DNA from: CAYQTL01 sp964420405
GTDB taxonomy: Bacteria > Acidobacteriota > Thermoanaerobaculia > Thermoanaerobaculales > Sulfomarinibacteraceae
Direction: 5' to 3'
Assembly: GCA_964420405.1 (NCBI GenBank)
Contig: CAYQTL010000017.1
Coordinates: 1 to 64,000, forward strand
DNA: 64,000 nt
Under the pieces are notes generated by a model. That model did no database searches. It had not been told where the DNA came from and was given only the letters and a program-made list of their open reading frames with translations. Positions within the stretch are counted from its first letter, which is position 1. Each line of letters begins with the position of its first letter. Shown here in pieces: positions 23,396 through 32,433 of this stretch. The position numbers were made by a program, and so were the translations under genes.

Positions 23396-23784
23396 GGTCC
23401 GCCTCCGGGCTCGGCTGGCGGGGGCGGTTCAGCCGGAGGCCGCGTCTCGATCGTGAGCCCGGCGGCCAGGAGCTGCGCGGCGGCCTCCTCGACGGGGATC
23501 CTGCGGCGGCCTCCCGGCCCTTCGGCGGACTCGAGCAGGCGCCTCTGGCGCTCGGAGAGTCGCGGTCCGTCACCCCGCATCATCCAGTGGCCGCTCGACG
23601 ACAGGTTCTGCTCCTGCCGGGAGCTCAGCGGCGCCGGTGCGGGGTCCCGCCGCGGCGTCGCCACCGCCCGCGTGCCGAGGGCGACCGCGAGGACCGCAAG
23701 GATCCCGAGCACCAGGCCGACACCTGCCACCAGCAGGACGCGGACCGCGACGACGTCCGGCTCGTGGCCCCACTGCCGGCTCAT
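23392..23784 (-). CDS. Small single-helix membrane protein of the ACIII-caa3 operon
   Basis: 130 residues with one transmembrane helix (about 15-36) and a soluble tail ending in a proline-rich stretch. No CxxCH, Cys-pair or copper motif is present. It sits between actF and oxidase subunit II with 4-base overlaps on both sides, so it is an integral member of the operon. It may be an accessory or assembly subunit of the ACIII-oxidase supercomplex. I could not assign it to a named family. Confidence 0.75.
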   Translation of the reverse strand: MSRQWGHEPDVVAVRVLLVAGVGLVLGILAVLAVALGTRAVATPRRDPAPAPLSSRQEQNLSSSGHWMMRGDGPRLSERQRRLLESAEGPGGRRRIPVEEAAAQLLAAGLTIETRPPAEPPPPAEPGGGP

Positions 23785-24815
23785 GTCGCCGTCTCCACCC
23801 GGCGAGCTCGTCCCGCCGCCACCGCCGCCGCGACGCCCGCGCATCCGGCCGCGGTGGCGGCGGCCGCCGCCACCGCCGGCCACGGGTCGCCCCGCCACGA
23901 GGGAAGCACCAGCCAGGCCGTCTCCAGCGCCCGCGCCACGAGGATCGTCGTCGCGACGGCTCGCAGCCTGCCCGCCGACCGCGTGGTCGCCCGGCTGAGC
24001 AGCACCGCGAACGGGAGCGCGAAGTGGATCGCCACCAACACCCAGCCGACCACGCCCCAGCCGCCTCGGACGCGGGACAGGTACCACACGATCTCGTGGG
24101 GCAGGTTGCCGTTCCAGATCAGGAATGCCTGGCTGAACGCGAGGTAGGCGTGGACCGACACCATCGTCAGCAGCAGGTTGCCGAGATCGGCCAGCACGTC
24201 CGGCGGCGAGCTCCGCCCGGGCCGGGTGGCCCGCAGGGTGACCGCCGCCAGCGCCGTCAGCACGAAGCCGGCGAGCACGTACATGCCAAGCACCGTCGAG
24301 TACCAGCCCTGCTCGAGGGATCCGACCCAGTCGACGACCGCGAACGAGCCGGCGAGCGTCCACGCCACGAGCCCGCCGGCGGCGACGCCCGCGTGGCCGC
24401 GACCGCGGTCTGACCACCGGGCGAGTGCGGTCCAGAGGGCGAACAGCAGGGCCGCACGGACGAGGAAGAACACCGGGTTCAGGTACGGGCGGCGGTGCTG
24501 CAGGCCCGGGCTCGCGGCGACGGCGTCGGGGCGCGCCCACGGGAACAGCGCCTCGAGATCCAGTGCCACCGGCACGAACAGCACCGCCATGACCGGCAGC
24601 GCCGACGCGGCGAGCGGGATGGCTCCGGCCACCGGACCGCCCCACCGCCCGCCGGTCAGCCGGTGCACGAGACCGATCGCCAGCAGGCCGACGGGGACAC
24701 CCAGCACCAGCAGGTAGCCGGCCAGGTAGCCGTGCATGACACCCGCCGGCCGCCACAGGCCGATGGCGACGACCGCGGCCAGCCCGGCCACCGCGGCGGC
24801 ACGCGCCGCCTTCAC
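23781..24815 (-). CDS. actF: Alternative complex III subunit ActF (quinol:cytochrome c oxidoreductase membrane subunit)
   Basis: 344 residues with about ten transmembrane helices. It has the ActF pattern, with AYLAFSQAFLIWNGNLPHEIVWYL and SWRGDPWPAV characteristic of this subunit. Together with ActC it forms the membrane part of the complex. GTG start at 24815 overlaps the actE stop as GTGA. Confidence 0.88.
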   Translation of the reverse strand: MKAARAAAVAGLAAVVAIGLWRPAGVMHGYLAGYLLVLGVPVGLLAIGLVHRLTGGRWGGPVAGAIPLAASALPVMAVLFVPVALDLEALFPWARPDAVAASPGLQHRRPYLNPVFFLVRAALLFALWTALARWSDRGRGHAGVAAGGLVAWTLAGSFAVVDWVGSLEQGWYSTVLGMYVLAGFVLTALAAVTLRATRPGRSSPPDVLADLGNLLLTMVSVHAYLAFSQAFLIWNGNLPHEIVWYLSRVRGGWGVVGWVLVAIHFALPFAVLLSRATTRSAGRLRAVATTILVARALETAWLVLPSWRGDPWPAVAAAAATAAGCAGVAAAVAAGRARRVETAT

Positions 24816-25327
24816 GGCGTCCCCTCCTGCGCGGGAGGCGCCGCGCTGCGCTGCAGCACCCGGACCCACGCCGTCACGGCGACCCGGTCGTGCGGTCCGA
24901 GCCGGGAGCCGTAGGGCGGCATCGTGCCGCGACCGCGGGCGACCACGTCGAGGATCTCGTGGTCGGGCATCGCCAGCAGGCGGGGGCTCGCGTAGTCCGG
25001 CGGCCGCGGGTAGCCCCGCCGCACGACCATGCCGTCTCCCGACCCGTCGAGACCGTGGCACGGCGAGCAGTGGATCGCGTACCTCTCCCTGCCGCGCTCG
25101 AGCAGCCGGCGGTCGACCTCGACCAGCGCCGGCAGAGCCTCCGGGCCGCTCCGCGGCACCGTGCCCGCGATCGCCGGCCGCGACGACGCGCCGTCGGCGA
25201 ACACATCGGCCGCGTCGAGCGGATCGTGGCGCGGCTGGTCGACCATGTCGTCTACCGTGCAGGCCAGGACCGCCGAGCACACGGCGAGCGTCAGCGCGGC
25301 CGCCACGCTGCGCCGGCGGCGGTTCAC
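24812..25327 (-). CDS. actE: Alternative complex III subunit ActE (monoheme cytochrome c lipoprotein)
   Basis: 171 residues. A signal peptide ends in a lipobox-like AVLAC at about residue 23. A single c-type heme site CSPCHG follows at about 108, with a distal Met likely in RGTMPPYGS. ActE is the monoheme cytochrome that links ActA to the acceptor. GTG start overlaps the actCD stop. Confidence 0.9.
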   Translation of the reverse strand: MNRRRRSVAAALTLAVCSAVLACTVDDMVDQPRHDPLDAADVFADGASSRPAIAGTVPRSGPEALPALVEVDRRLLERGRERYAIHCSPCHGLDGSGDGMVVRRGYPRPPDYASPRLLAMPDHEILDVVARGRGTMPPYGSRLGPHDRVAVTAWVRVLQRSAAPPAQEGTP

Positions 25328-27237
25328 GGCCGCACCTCCGTGATGCGGACCACGCCCCCGTCCTCCTTCAGCTCACGGACGACCTCGTCGCCTCCCTCCC
25401 CCGCAACCCGCAGGAAGAACCGGTCGCGGGAGGCGCGCTCGAAGCCGGGCACGCCGAACATCTCGTGGTGGTACCGGGGCAGGCGGTTCGCGACGAGCAG
25501 CCCGACGAAACCGGCGAGCACGGCGCCGAGCACCGTCAGCTCGAAGGTGATCGGGAGATACGACGGCCAGCTCGCCAGGGGACGCCCGCCGACGTTCCAC
25601 GGCGCGTCGACGACGGTGGCGTACCACATGGTGGCGAACGCCGCCGCGCCGGCCGCGAGCCCTGCGGCGAGCATGACCGCCGGCAGCCGGGTCGGCGGGT
25701 GGCCGACGGCCTCGCCGAGGCCCGCCACGGGCCACGGGGTGAACGCCTCGAGCCGGTCGCGGTCCACCCGCTCCGCCATCCTTCCCGCTGCCGCGACCAG
25801 GTCCTCGGGACGGCGGTACTCGGCGACCACCGCGGCCGCGGCACCCCCGACCGCGCCGATCGCCGCCGGACCGGACGGAGGCTCGACCTCCTCGACCGCG
25901 CCGCGGCGGGTGAGCAGTCCCCGCAGCTCGTGGATCGAAAGCACCGGCACCAGGCGTACGAACAGCGCGACCAGGAACAGGAACAGCCCGACGCTGCCGG
26001 CGAGCAGCAGCCAGTCCCAGAGGGTGCCGGCGAACGGCTTCCAGGCCGACGGCATGTAGTCGCGGTGCAGGCTCTGGACGACGATCACGTACCGCTCGAG
26101 CCACATGCCGAGATTGATCAGCAATGACAGGCCGAACAGCGTCCACGGGCTCCGCCGGACGCGTCGGGACCACAGCGCTTGGGGTGCGAGCACGTTGCCG
26201 ACGACCATCACTGCGAACGCCGGCCAGTAGTGCCCGGTGACGCGGTCGGCGGCCATCGCGATCTCGAAGACGTCGCCGCTGTACCACGCGGTGAAGAGCT
26301 CCATCACGTAGCCGTAGGTCACGAACAGGCCGCTCGCGAGGGTCACCTTCGCCATCGCGTCGAGGTGGCGGGTGGTGATCAGGTCCTCGAGCCGGTAGGC
26401 CCGCCGCACCGGCACGATCAGCGTCAGCACCATGGCGAAGCCCGAGAAGATGGCGCCGGCCACGAAGTATGGGGGGAAGATGGTCGAGTGCCAGCCGGGC
26501 ACGATCGCCACCGCGAAGTCGAACGACACGATCGAGTGGACCGACACCACCAGCGGGGTCGCGAGCCCCGCCGTCACCAGGTAGATCCGCTCGTACCGCA
26601 GCCAGTGGCGCGACGAGCCACGCCAGCCGAGGGCGAAGACGCCGGCCACGAGCCGCGGAACCCGACCGGAGGCGCGGTCCCGCACGCTCGCCAGGTCCGG
26701 CACCAGGCCGAGGTACCAGAACAGCAGCGAGACGATGCCGTAGGTCAGCACCGCGATCACGTCGAACACGAGCGGGCTGCGGAACTGGGGCCAGAGCTCC
26801 AGGGTCGAGGGGTACGGGAACATGTAGTAGAACTTCCACGCCCGCCCCAGGTGGAGCAGCGGGAACAGCCCGGCGTTGGCGACCGCGAACAGGGTCATGG
26901 CCTCCGCGAAGCGGTTGATCGAGGTGCGCCACTCCTGGCGCAGCAGCAGCAGGATCGCGGAGATGAGGGTGCCGGCGTGGCCGATGCCGATCCACCACAC
27001 GAAGTTGGTGATCGCGAACCCCCACGCCACCGGGATGTGGACGCCCCACACCCCGACGCCGCGGATCAGCAGCCACGCGACCGCGGCCAGCATCACCACG
27101 ACCAGGGACGAGGCGAGACCGAACGCCAGGATCCAGCCGCGCGGCGGCGGCGACAGCGGAATGCCCACGACGCGGTCGGTGACCTCGCCCCAGCCGTGGC
27201 GTCCCGCCACCACGGGCTCGCGGCCGCCGCCGCTCAT
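25324..27237 (-). CDS. Fused alternative complex III subunits ActC and ActD
   Basis: 637 residues. Residues about 1-450 are ActC, an NrfD/PsrC-type polytopic subunit with NFVWWIGIGHAGTLISAILLL, HLGRAWKFYYMFPYP and SVHSIVSFDFAVAIVPGWHS, which surround the quinol site. Residues about 470-637 are ActD (DUF3341), with two helices and AEYRRPEDLVAAA, PWNVGGRPLASWPSYLPIT and RLPRYHHEMFGVPGFERAS. The two are usually separate genes; here one frame encodes both without a break. ATG overlaps the actB stop. Confidence 0.92.
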   Translation of the reverse strand: MSGGGREPVVAGRHGWGEVTDRVVGIPLSPPPRGWILAFGLASSLVVVMLAAVAWLLIRGVGVWGVHIPVAWGFAITNFVWWIGIGHAGTLISAILLLLRQEWRTSINRFAEAMTLFAVANAGLFPLLHLGRAWKFYYMFPYPSTLELWPQFRSPLVFDVIAVLTYGIVSLLFWYLGLVPDLASVRDRASGRVPRLVAGVFALGWRGSSRHWLRYERIYLVTAGLATPLVVSVHSIVSFDFAVAIVPGWHSTIFPPYFVAGAIFSGFAMVLTLIVPVRRAYRLEDLITTRHLDAMAKVTLASGLFVTYGYVMELFTAWYSGDVFEIAMAADRVTGHYWPAFAVMVVGNVLAPQALWSRRVRRSPWTLFGLSLLINLGMWLERYVIVVQSLHRDYMPSAWKPFAGTLWDWLLLAGSVGLFLFLVALFVRLVPVLSIHELRGLLTRRGAVEEVEPPSGPAAIGAVGGAAAAVVAEYRRPEDLVAAAGRMAERVDRDRLEAFTPWPVAGLGEAVGHPPTRLPAVMLAAGLAAGAAAFATMWYATVVDAPWNVGGRPLASWPSYLPITFELTVLGAVLAGFVGLLVANRLPRYHHEMFGVPGFERASRDRFFLRVAGEGGDEVVRELKEDGGVVRITEVRP

Positions 27238-30233
27238 CCCACCGGCTCCCCGTCGTCGTCGGGCGGATTGCGGACCGCCGCGAGGTAGCTTGTGCGCGGA
27301 CGCGTGTTGAGCTCACCCAGGACCGCGTACCCGTGCGGCTCGGCCTTGGCCGCCGACACAGCGCTGTCCGGGTCGGCGACGTCGCCGAACACGATGGCGC
27401 CGGTCGGGCACGCGGCCTGGCAGGCGGTGACGACGTCGCCGTCGACCAGCTCGCGGTCGTCGACCCGCGCGCGGATCTCCGCCTCCCGGATCCGCTGCAC
27501 GCAGTACGTGCACTTCTCCATCACGCCGCGGCCGCGCACCGTCACGTCGGGGTTGCGCTGCAGCGCCGGCAGCTCGGAGTCCGCGTCCACGTAGCGGAAG
27601 AAGTTGAAGCGGCGGACCTTGTACGGGCAGTTGTTGGAGCAGTAGCGGGTGCCGATGCAGCGGTTGTAGACCATCTCGTTGAGACCGTCGGAGGAGTGCT
27701 GGGTCGCGCCGGTCGGACACACCGGCTCGCACGGCGCCCGTTCGCAGTGCATGCACGGCACCGGCTGATGCCGTATCCGCGGGTCGTCGACGGGGCCCTC
27801 GAAGTAACGGTCGACCCGCATCCAGTGCATTTCGCGGCCGCGACGGACCTGCTCCGGCCCGACCACCGGGATGGAGTTCTCGGCCTGGCACGCGATGGTA
27901 CACACTCCGCAGCCGATGCACGTCGCGAGGTCGATCGCCATCCCCCACTGTCGGTCGGCGGGGGGCTCGAGCCCGTACAGAGTCGGCAGCTCCCCAGGCG
28001 GCCCGTGCGGGTGGGCGACGGCGGCCGGGTCGCGGCGGAGCTGCTCGACGGTGCCTCCCCGGAGCATGTGCCTGCCCTCGATGGCATGGTGGTCCTGGGT
28101 GCGGTTGAGTGGCGCCGTCATCCCCGTCCTCGCCAACCCCGCGTCGTCGCGAGCCCACCGGCTGGCGACGCCGGTCAGACGGTAGCCGTTGGCTCCGAGC
28201 CCGGCGCCGACCGCCCCGGCGCCGGTCCGGCCGTACCCCAACCGGACGGCGACCACACCCTCCGCCTGGCCGGGCACGACGCAGGCCGGCAGCTCCACCG
28301 ATCGGCCGCCTGCCTCCACGGCCACCTGGTCGCCGTCGCCCACACCGAGGTCGGCGGCGGTCGCCGGGGAGAGCAGCGCAGCGTTCGTCCAGGTCGTCAT
28401 CTCGATCGGCTTCGGCAGCTCCTGGAGCCAGCCGTTGTCGGCCCAGCGGCCATCCCATACCCGCGGGTCGGGAGTCAGCACCAGCTCCAGACCGCCGGCC
28501 GGCGCCCCGTGCGCGCCGGCATCGACCGCGGCCCGGACCGCGTCCCCGTGGAGCGACGGCTGCAGCGGCGACGCCTCTGATCCTGCCACCAGTCCGGTGC
28601 GGAGGGCGGCCTCCCACGCCGCCTCGAACGGCGGACCGAGCCGTCCGCGCCAGGTCTCCCTGACGAGATCGCGCGGGCCGCGCCCGGCCTCCCCGAGCAC
28701 GACGCCGAGCAGCTCGAGCAGCGACCGCCCCCCGAGCAGCGGCTCGATCATCGGCTGCTGCACCGTGGCCGTGCCGTCGCGGGCGGTGGCGTCGCCCCAG
28801 CACTCCAGCTCGTGGGCCATGGGCACATGCCAGCGGCACCGTTGCCCGGTCTCGTCGCGCCGCATCCCGAGATGGACCGAGAACGGGACCTCGCCGATGG
28901 CGTCGGCCACCTCGAGCTCCGGCGGCGCTGCATAGGCAGGGTCGACGCCGGCCACCAGCAGCGTCTCGACCCGCCCGCGGGCGACGTCTGCCACCAGCGA
29001 CCGCAGGTCGGAGGCGAGCCCGTCCAGGGGTCCGGCGACGGGTTCGTAGAGATCGAGCCCGGCGCCGTCTCCTCCTGCCCACCCCGCCAGCAGGTGACCG
29101 AGCGCGTGCACCCACGGCGGTTGCCCCTCGCCGACGAGAACCAGCGAGCGGCCGCGATGCGCCGCGAGGTCGCGGGCGGCACCTGCCACAAACCTCCGCG
29201 CCGCGTCGGGGAGCTCCGGCTCCGGGCCGGGCAGCACCCCGAGACGGACGCCGACCGCCCGGGCGACGGCGCCCACCGACTGCCGCCGGACCGCCAGCCG
29301 GACGTCGGCCGTGGCGCCGGTGAGGGTCGGGGTCGGCTCCACCACCCACAGCCGGTTCATGTCGCCGGATTCCGCCGACCCGAACCGGATCCGGCGCGGC
29401 CGGGTCAGCTCGCGGGCGAGCCGCACGCCGTCACCGGGGGCGTGGAACGGATCGTCGTCGAGCACCAGCACCACCCGGGCGCCGCTCGCGCGGGGCACCA
29501 CCCGCAGCGGGCGGCCGAACGCGATCTCGGCCCCGGCGCGCGCGGCGCCATCGCCGATCGGGTCCCACCGGTGCCAGCGGGCGTCGGGGTACCGCTCGAG
29601 CATCGCCCCGATCCGCCCGAGCAGGGTGGCGGAGGTGACGTTCCCGGTCAGGACCCGGAGGCCCCGGCCGCCGGTCTGGCGGAGCCGCTCGGCCACAGCG
29701 ACCGAGAGCGCCTCCCAGCTGCTCTCCTGGGTGCCCTCCACCGCCGCCGCGGAACGGTCCGGGTCGTACAGGGACAGCACGTCGGCCTGGGCGAACACGT
29801 CGGTCGCGCCGCCGCTCGCCGGGTGGTCCGGGTTGCCCTCGACGAGGGTCGGACGGCCGCCGTGGCACTCCACCACGACGCCCAGCGCCCAGCCGTCGCG
29901 GGTGAGCGCGGTCGCGAACCGCTGCGGGCGACCCGGGACCCGATCCTCCGGGAGCCGCACGCGGGGCACGATCGGCTCCACCAGCCCCCGCTGGCGACAG
30001 CCGGTCGCGCCTGCCAGCGCCAGCGACGCGGCCAGCGCCGACAGGAACCGCCGGCGGTCGACCTCGCAGGCTCCCGCAGACGCCGCCTCCGGGAACTCGC
30101 CCTCCAGCCAGCGCCGGAACCGCGGGCTCGCGGCCAGCTCGTCGGGGCCGCGCCACGGCCCGGACGGGGGATCGGCCGCCAGCGCACGCCGGAGCACCGC
30201 CACGGGAGACGCGTGGGTTCGCCGGGCGGTCAT
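27234..30233 (-). CDS. actB: Alternative complex III subunit ActB (molybdopterin-like plus Fe-S domains)
   Basis: 999 residues. A twin-arginine-like export motif (DRRRFLSAL, about 59-67) leads to a Cys at the end of the hydrophobic stretch (GATGC). The large N-terminal part is a molybdopterin-oxidoreductase fold that binds no cofactor in this complex. The C-terminal part is a four-cluster Fe-S domain: CIGCGVCTIACQ, CMHCERAPCEPVCP, CSNNCPY with a preceding Cys, and CTYCVQR with CQAACP. It channels electrons from the quinol site to ActA. ATG 30233 overlaps the actA stop; a GTG nine bases earlier is less likely. Confidence 0.95.
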   Translation of the reverse strand: MTARRTHASPVAVLRRALAADPPSGPWRGPDELAASPRFRRWLEGEFPEAASAGACEVDRRRFLSALAASLALAGATGCRQRGLVEPIVPRVRLPEDRVPGRPQRFATALTRDGWALGVVVECHGGRPTLVEGNPDHPASGGATDVFAQADVLSLYDPDRSAAAVEGTQESSWEALSVAVAERLRQTGGRGLRVLTGNVTSATLLGRIGAMLERYPDARWHRWDPIGDGAARAGAEIAFGRPLRVVPRASGARVVLVLDDDPFHAPGDGVRLARELTRPRRIRFGSAESGDMNRLWVVEPTPTLTGATADVRLAVRRQSVGAVARAVGVRLGVLPGPEPELPDAARRFVAGAARDLAAHRGRSLVLVGEGQPPWVHALGHLLAGWAGGDGAGLDLYEPVAGPLDGLASDLRSLVADVARGRVETLLVAGVDPAYAAPPELEVADAIGEVPFSVHLGMRRDETGQRCRWHVPMAHELECWGDATARDGTATVQQPMIEPLLGGRSLLELLGVVLGEAGRGPRDLVRETWRGRLGPPFEAAWEAALRTGLVAGSEASPLQPSLHGDAVRAAVDAGAHGAPAGGLELVLTPDPRVWDGRWADNGWLQELPKPIEMTTWTNAALLSPATAADLGVGDGDQVAVEAGGRSVELPACVVPGQAEGVVAVRLGYGRTGAGAVGAGLGANGYRLTGVASRWARDDAGLARTGMTAPLNRTQDHHAIEGRHMLRGGTVEQLRRDPAAVAHPHGPPGELPTLYGLEPPADRQWGMAIDLATCIGCGVCTIACQAENSIPVVGPEQVRRGREMHWMRVDRYFEGPVDDPRIRHQPVPCMHCERAPCEPVCPTGATQHSSDGLNEMVYNRCIGTRYCSNNCPYKVRRFNFFRYVDADSELPALQRNPDVTVRGRGVMEKCTYCVQRIREAEIRARVDDRELVDGDVVTACQAACPTGAIVFGDVADPDSAVSAAKAEPHGYAVLGELNTRPRTSYLAAVRNPPDDDGEPVG

Positions 30234-30925
30234 CGGTGGCACGCCGTGCAGTCGGTCAGCCCGACGGTCGAGATCCGGTGGCGCTTCATCAGCTCGCCCT
30301 TCGGCGGCCGCTGCTCACCCGGCGGCGGCCAGCCCGTCGAGAACACCGCGTCGCGTGGCCGCAGGCGCCCCGCCGGGTCGCGGTGGCAATCGAGACAGAA
30401 TCCCATCGACAGCATCCGCGAGGTGGCCATCAGCGGCATCCTGTCGACGCGGCCGTGGCAGGTCTCGCAGGCGACTCCCGCGGTGACGTGGACCGAGTGG
30501 TCGAAGTACGTGAAGTCGGGCAGGTTGTGAACCCTGCGCCAGCGCATCGGACGGCCGCTGCGCCAGCTCTCCCGGACCGGTTCGAGGACCTCGGCGGTGG
30601 TCCACAGCTGCCAGTGGCAGCTCATGCAGGTCTCGGTGGTCGGCATGCCCGCGAACGAGGACTCCTCCACTGCGCCGTGGCAGTAGCGGCAGTCGATGCC
30701 GATGTCGCCGACGTGGTGGGCATGGCTGAAGGGAACCGGCTGGTCCACGTGCCGGCCGACGCCGGTCGACGACGGCGACCGGTACCACCCGATCCAGGCG
30801 AGGACGCCGACCACCGCCGCGGCAGGCACGCCGACGATCAACGACCGCGCGAGGGTGTCGACCCAGGGCGGAAACAGCTGCCGCGGGCGGCCCCGGAGAT
30901 CGTCTCCCGCCCCTGGGGGGCTCAT
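30230..30925 (-). CDS. actA: Alternative complex III subunit ActA (pentaheme cytochrome c)
   Basis: 231 residues. One N-terminal transmembrane helix (about 27-47) is followed by five CxxCH sites: 79-83, 100-104, 153-157, 177-181 and 226-230. Five hemes and this length are exactly those of ActA. It is the first gene of the operon. ATG 30925 was chosen because GGGAGGGACC lies just upstream; another ATG is present at 30937. Its promoter region is shared with the divergent sortase gene. Confidence 0.95.
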   Translation of the reverse strand: MSPPGAGDDLRGRPRQLFPPWVDTLARSLIVGVPAAAVVGVLAWIGWYRSPSSTGVGRHVDQPVPFSHAHHVGDIGIDCRYCHGAVEESSFAGMPTTETCMSCHWQLWTTAEVLEPVRESWRSGRPMRWRRVHNLPDFTYFDHSVHVTAGVACETCHGRVDRMPLMATSRMLSMGFCLDCHRDPAGRLRPRDAVFSTGWPPPGEQRPPKGELMKRHRISTVGLTDCTACHR

Positions 30926-30969
30926 GGTCCCTCCCATGTGCGGCTGGGGCGCGCTCCGGCGCCGCGCCG

Positions 30970-30976
30970 GTATACT
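30970..30976. promoter_or_regulatory. Palindromic GTATAC -10 region shared by divergent promoters
   Basis: GGTATACT gives a TATACT -10 for the sortase gene (ATG 31006, 29 bases downstream). The opposite strand reads AGTATACC, a TATACC -10 for actA (ATG 30925, about 45 bases downstream). The overlap implies that polymerases compete for the site, which would couple expression of the respiratory operon and the sortase inversely. Confidence 0.45.
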
Positions 30977-31005
30977 CGGCCGGGTTGCGGCGTGGAGGGT
31001 CCCGC

Positions 31006-31581
31006 ATGCGCCGAGTCGTCCCGCACCTGTCCGTGCAACGCCGGCACGTCGTCGCGTGCTCGGTCGTGCTGCTGCTCGCGGCTGCCGCCGCCACGGCGTC
31101 CGCTCCCGGGGTGCTGTCGGACCTGGACCCAGACCAGGCCCGCAGGGTCGGCCGCCTGCTGGCCGCCGATCCCGGCGTCGCGCCGGCGGAGGTGCTGGCG
31201 CGGATCGAGATCCCGCGGGTCGGCGTCTCGGCGCCGATCCTCGAGGGCGTCGACGACGTCACCATCCGCCGGGGCGTCGGCCACTTCCCAGAGACGCCGC
31301 CGCCCGGCGCCGCCGGCAACGTCGCCCTGGCAGCCCACCGGACAACCCACTTCCGCGGCCTGCGCCACATCCGGGTCGGCGACGGCGTCGACATCGTCAC
31401 CGCCGACGGGACGGTGCGCTACGTGGTGGAGGAGACCCTGGTGGTGGAGCCGGAAGAGGTCTGGGTGCTCGATTCCGTGCCCGGCCGCACGCTCACGCTG
31501 GTGACCTGCTTTCCGTTCGACCACCGTGGCCGTGCACCCCAGCGCTTCGTGGTACGGGCGCGGGCCGGCGACGCCGGCTGA
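31006..31581 (+). CDS. Second sortase (class D/E-like)
   Basis: 191 residues. One N-terminal transmembrane helix (about 14-32) and a short stalk precede the catalytic domain, with His111 (ALAAHRTTHFR), Cys168 (TLVTCFPF) and Arg180 (RAPQRFVV). It is a clear paralogue of the sortase at 19130, sharing IPR-G-x-x-x-P-LEGVDD, FPET, NxALAAHR and LTLVTC. ATG 31006 follows GGAGGGTCCCGC. No LPxT-type substrate is adjacent, so it may serve the same substrate or others elsewhere. Confidence 0.92.
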   Translation: MRRVVPHLSVQRRHVVACSVVLLLAAAAATASAPGVLSDLDPDQARRVGRLLAADPGVAPAEVLARIEIPRVGVSAPILEGVDDVTIRRGVGHFPETPPPGAAGNVALAAHRTTHFRGLRHIRVGDGVDIVTADGTVRYVVEETLVVEPEEVWVLDSVPGRTLTLVTCFPFDHRGRAPQRFVVRARAGDAG

Positions 31582-31607
31582 GGGTCCGGCCGGGGTCCGA
31601 CGGGGCG

Positions 31608-32405
31608 TCATCCGAGCCCCACGTCGAGGGTCATCATCACGGCGAAGCCGACGATCACCCCGGCCGTGGCGAGATGGACGTTGCCCTCGCGCTGGGACTC
31701 GGGAATCAGCTCCTCGGCGACGACGAAGATCATCGCGCCGGCGGCGAACGCGAGGGCGTACGGCAGCACCGCGCGCACCGTCACCACCAGGAACGCGCCG
31801 AGCACTCCGGCCACCGGCTCGACGACGCCCGACAGCTGGCCGTACCACAGGGCCCGCCCTCGCCCCATCCCCTCCCGGCGGAGCGGCAGGGACACCGCCG
31901 AGCCCTCGGGGAAGTTCTGCAGACCGATGCCGATGGCGAGGGCGACGGCCGCCCCGAGCGAGCCGCCCTCGTGGGCTGCGGCGCCGAACGCCACGCCCAC
32001 CGCCAGCCCTTCCGGGATGTTGTGGATGGTGATCGCCAGCACCAGCAGGGTGGCGCGCTGCCAGGCGGTCGTGAACCCCTCGACGGTCTTCAGGTCCGGG
32101 TGCATGTGGGGCAGCAGCCGGTCGACGAGCCGCAGGAACGCGGCGCCGAGCAGGAAGCCGGCGAGCGGCGGGACCCAGCGCCACGGGCCGTAGCCGAGCT
32201 TCTCGGCGTAGTCGATCGAGGGGGCGAGCAGGCTCCAGAAGCTCGCGGCGATCATCACCCCTGCGGCGAACCCGACCGAGGCGTCCAGGTAGCGCCGCGA
32301 CACCTGCTTGGTGAACACGACCAGTGCCGCCCCGGCGGCGGTCAGCCCCCAGGTTCCGAGGGTCGCCAGCAACGCCTGCACGACGGGGTGCAGCTCGGCC
32401 AGCAC
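31608..32405 (-). CDS. ZIP-family metal transporter
   Basis: 265 residues, eight helices. The metal-binding helices IV and V carry AITIHNIPEGLAVGVAFG and IGIGLQNFPEGSAVSLPL, the HNxPEG/xNxPEG signature of ZIP/GufA importers of zinc or other divalent metals. GTG start at 32405, 28 bp after the DJ-1 gene, suggests a two-gene operon. Substrate cannot be fixed from sequence. Confidence 0.92.
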   Translation of the reverse strand: MLAELHPVVQALLATLGTWGLTAAGAALVVFTKQVSRRYLDASVGFAAGVMIAASFWSLLAPSIDYAEKLGYGPWRWVPPLAGFLLGAAFLRLVDRLLPHMHPDLKTVEGFTTAWQRATLLVLAITIHNIPEGLAVGVAFGAAAHEGGSLGAAVALAIGIGLQNFPEGSAVSLPLRREGMGRGRALWYGQLSGVVEPVAGVLGAFLVVTVRAVLPYALAFAAGAMIFVVAEELIPESQREGNVHLATAGVIVGFAVMMTLDVGLG

Positions 32406-32433
32406 CGCGGCGCTCTCCGACGGCCCGGGCCCC

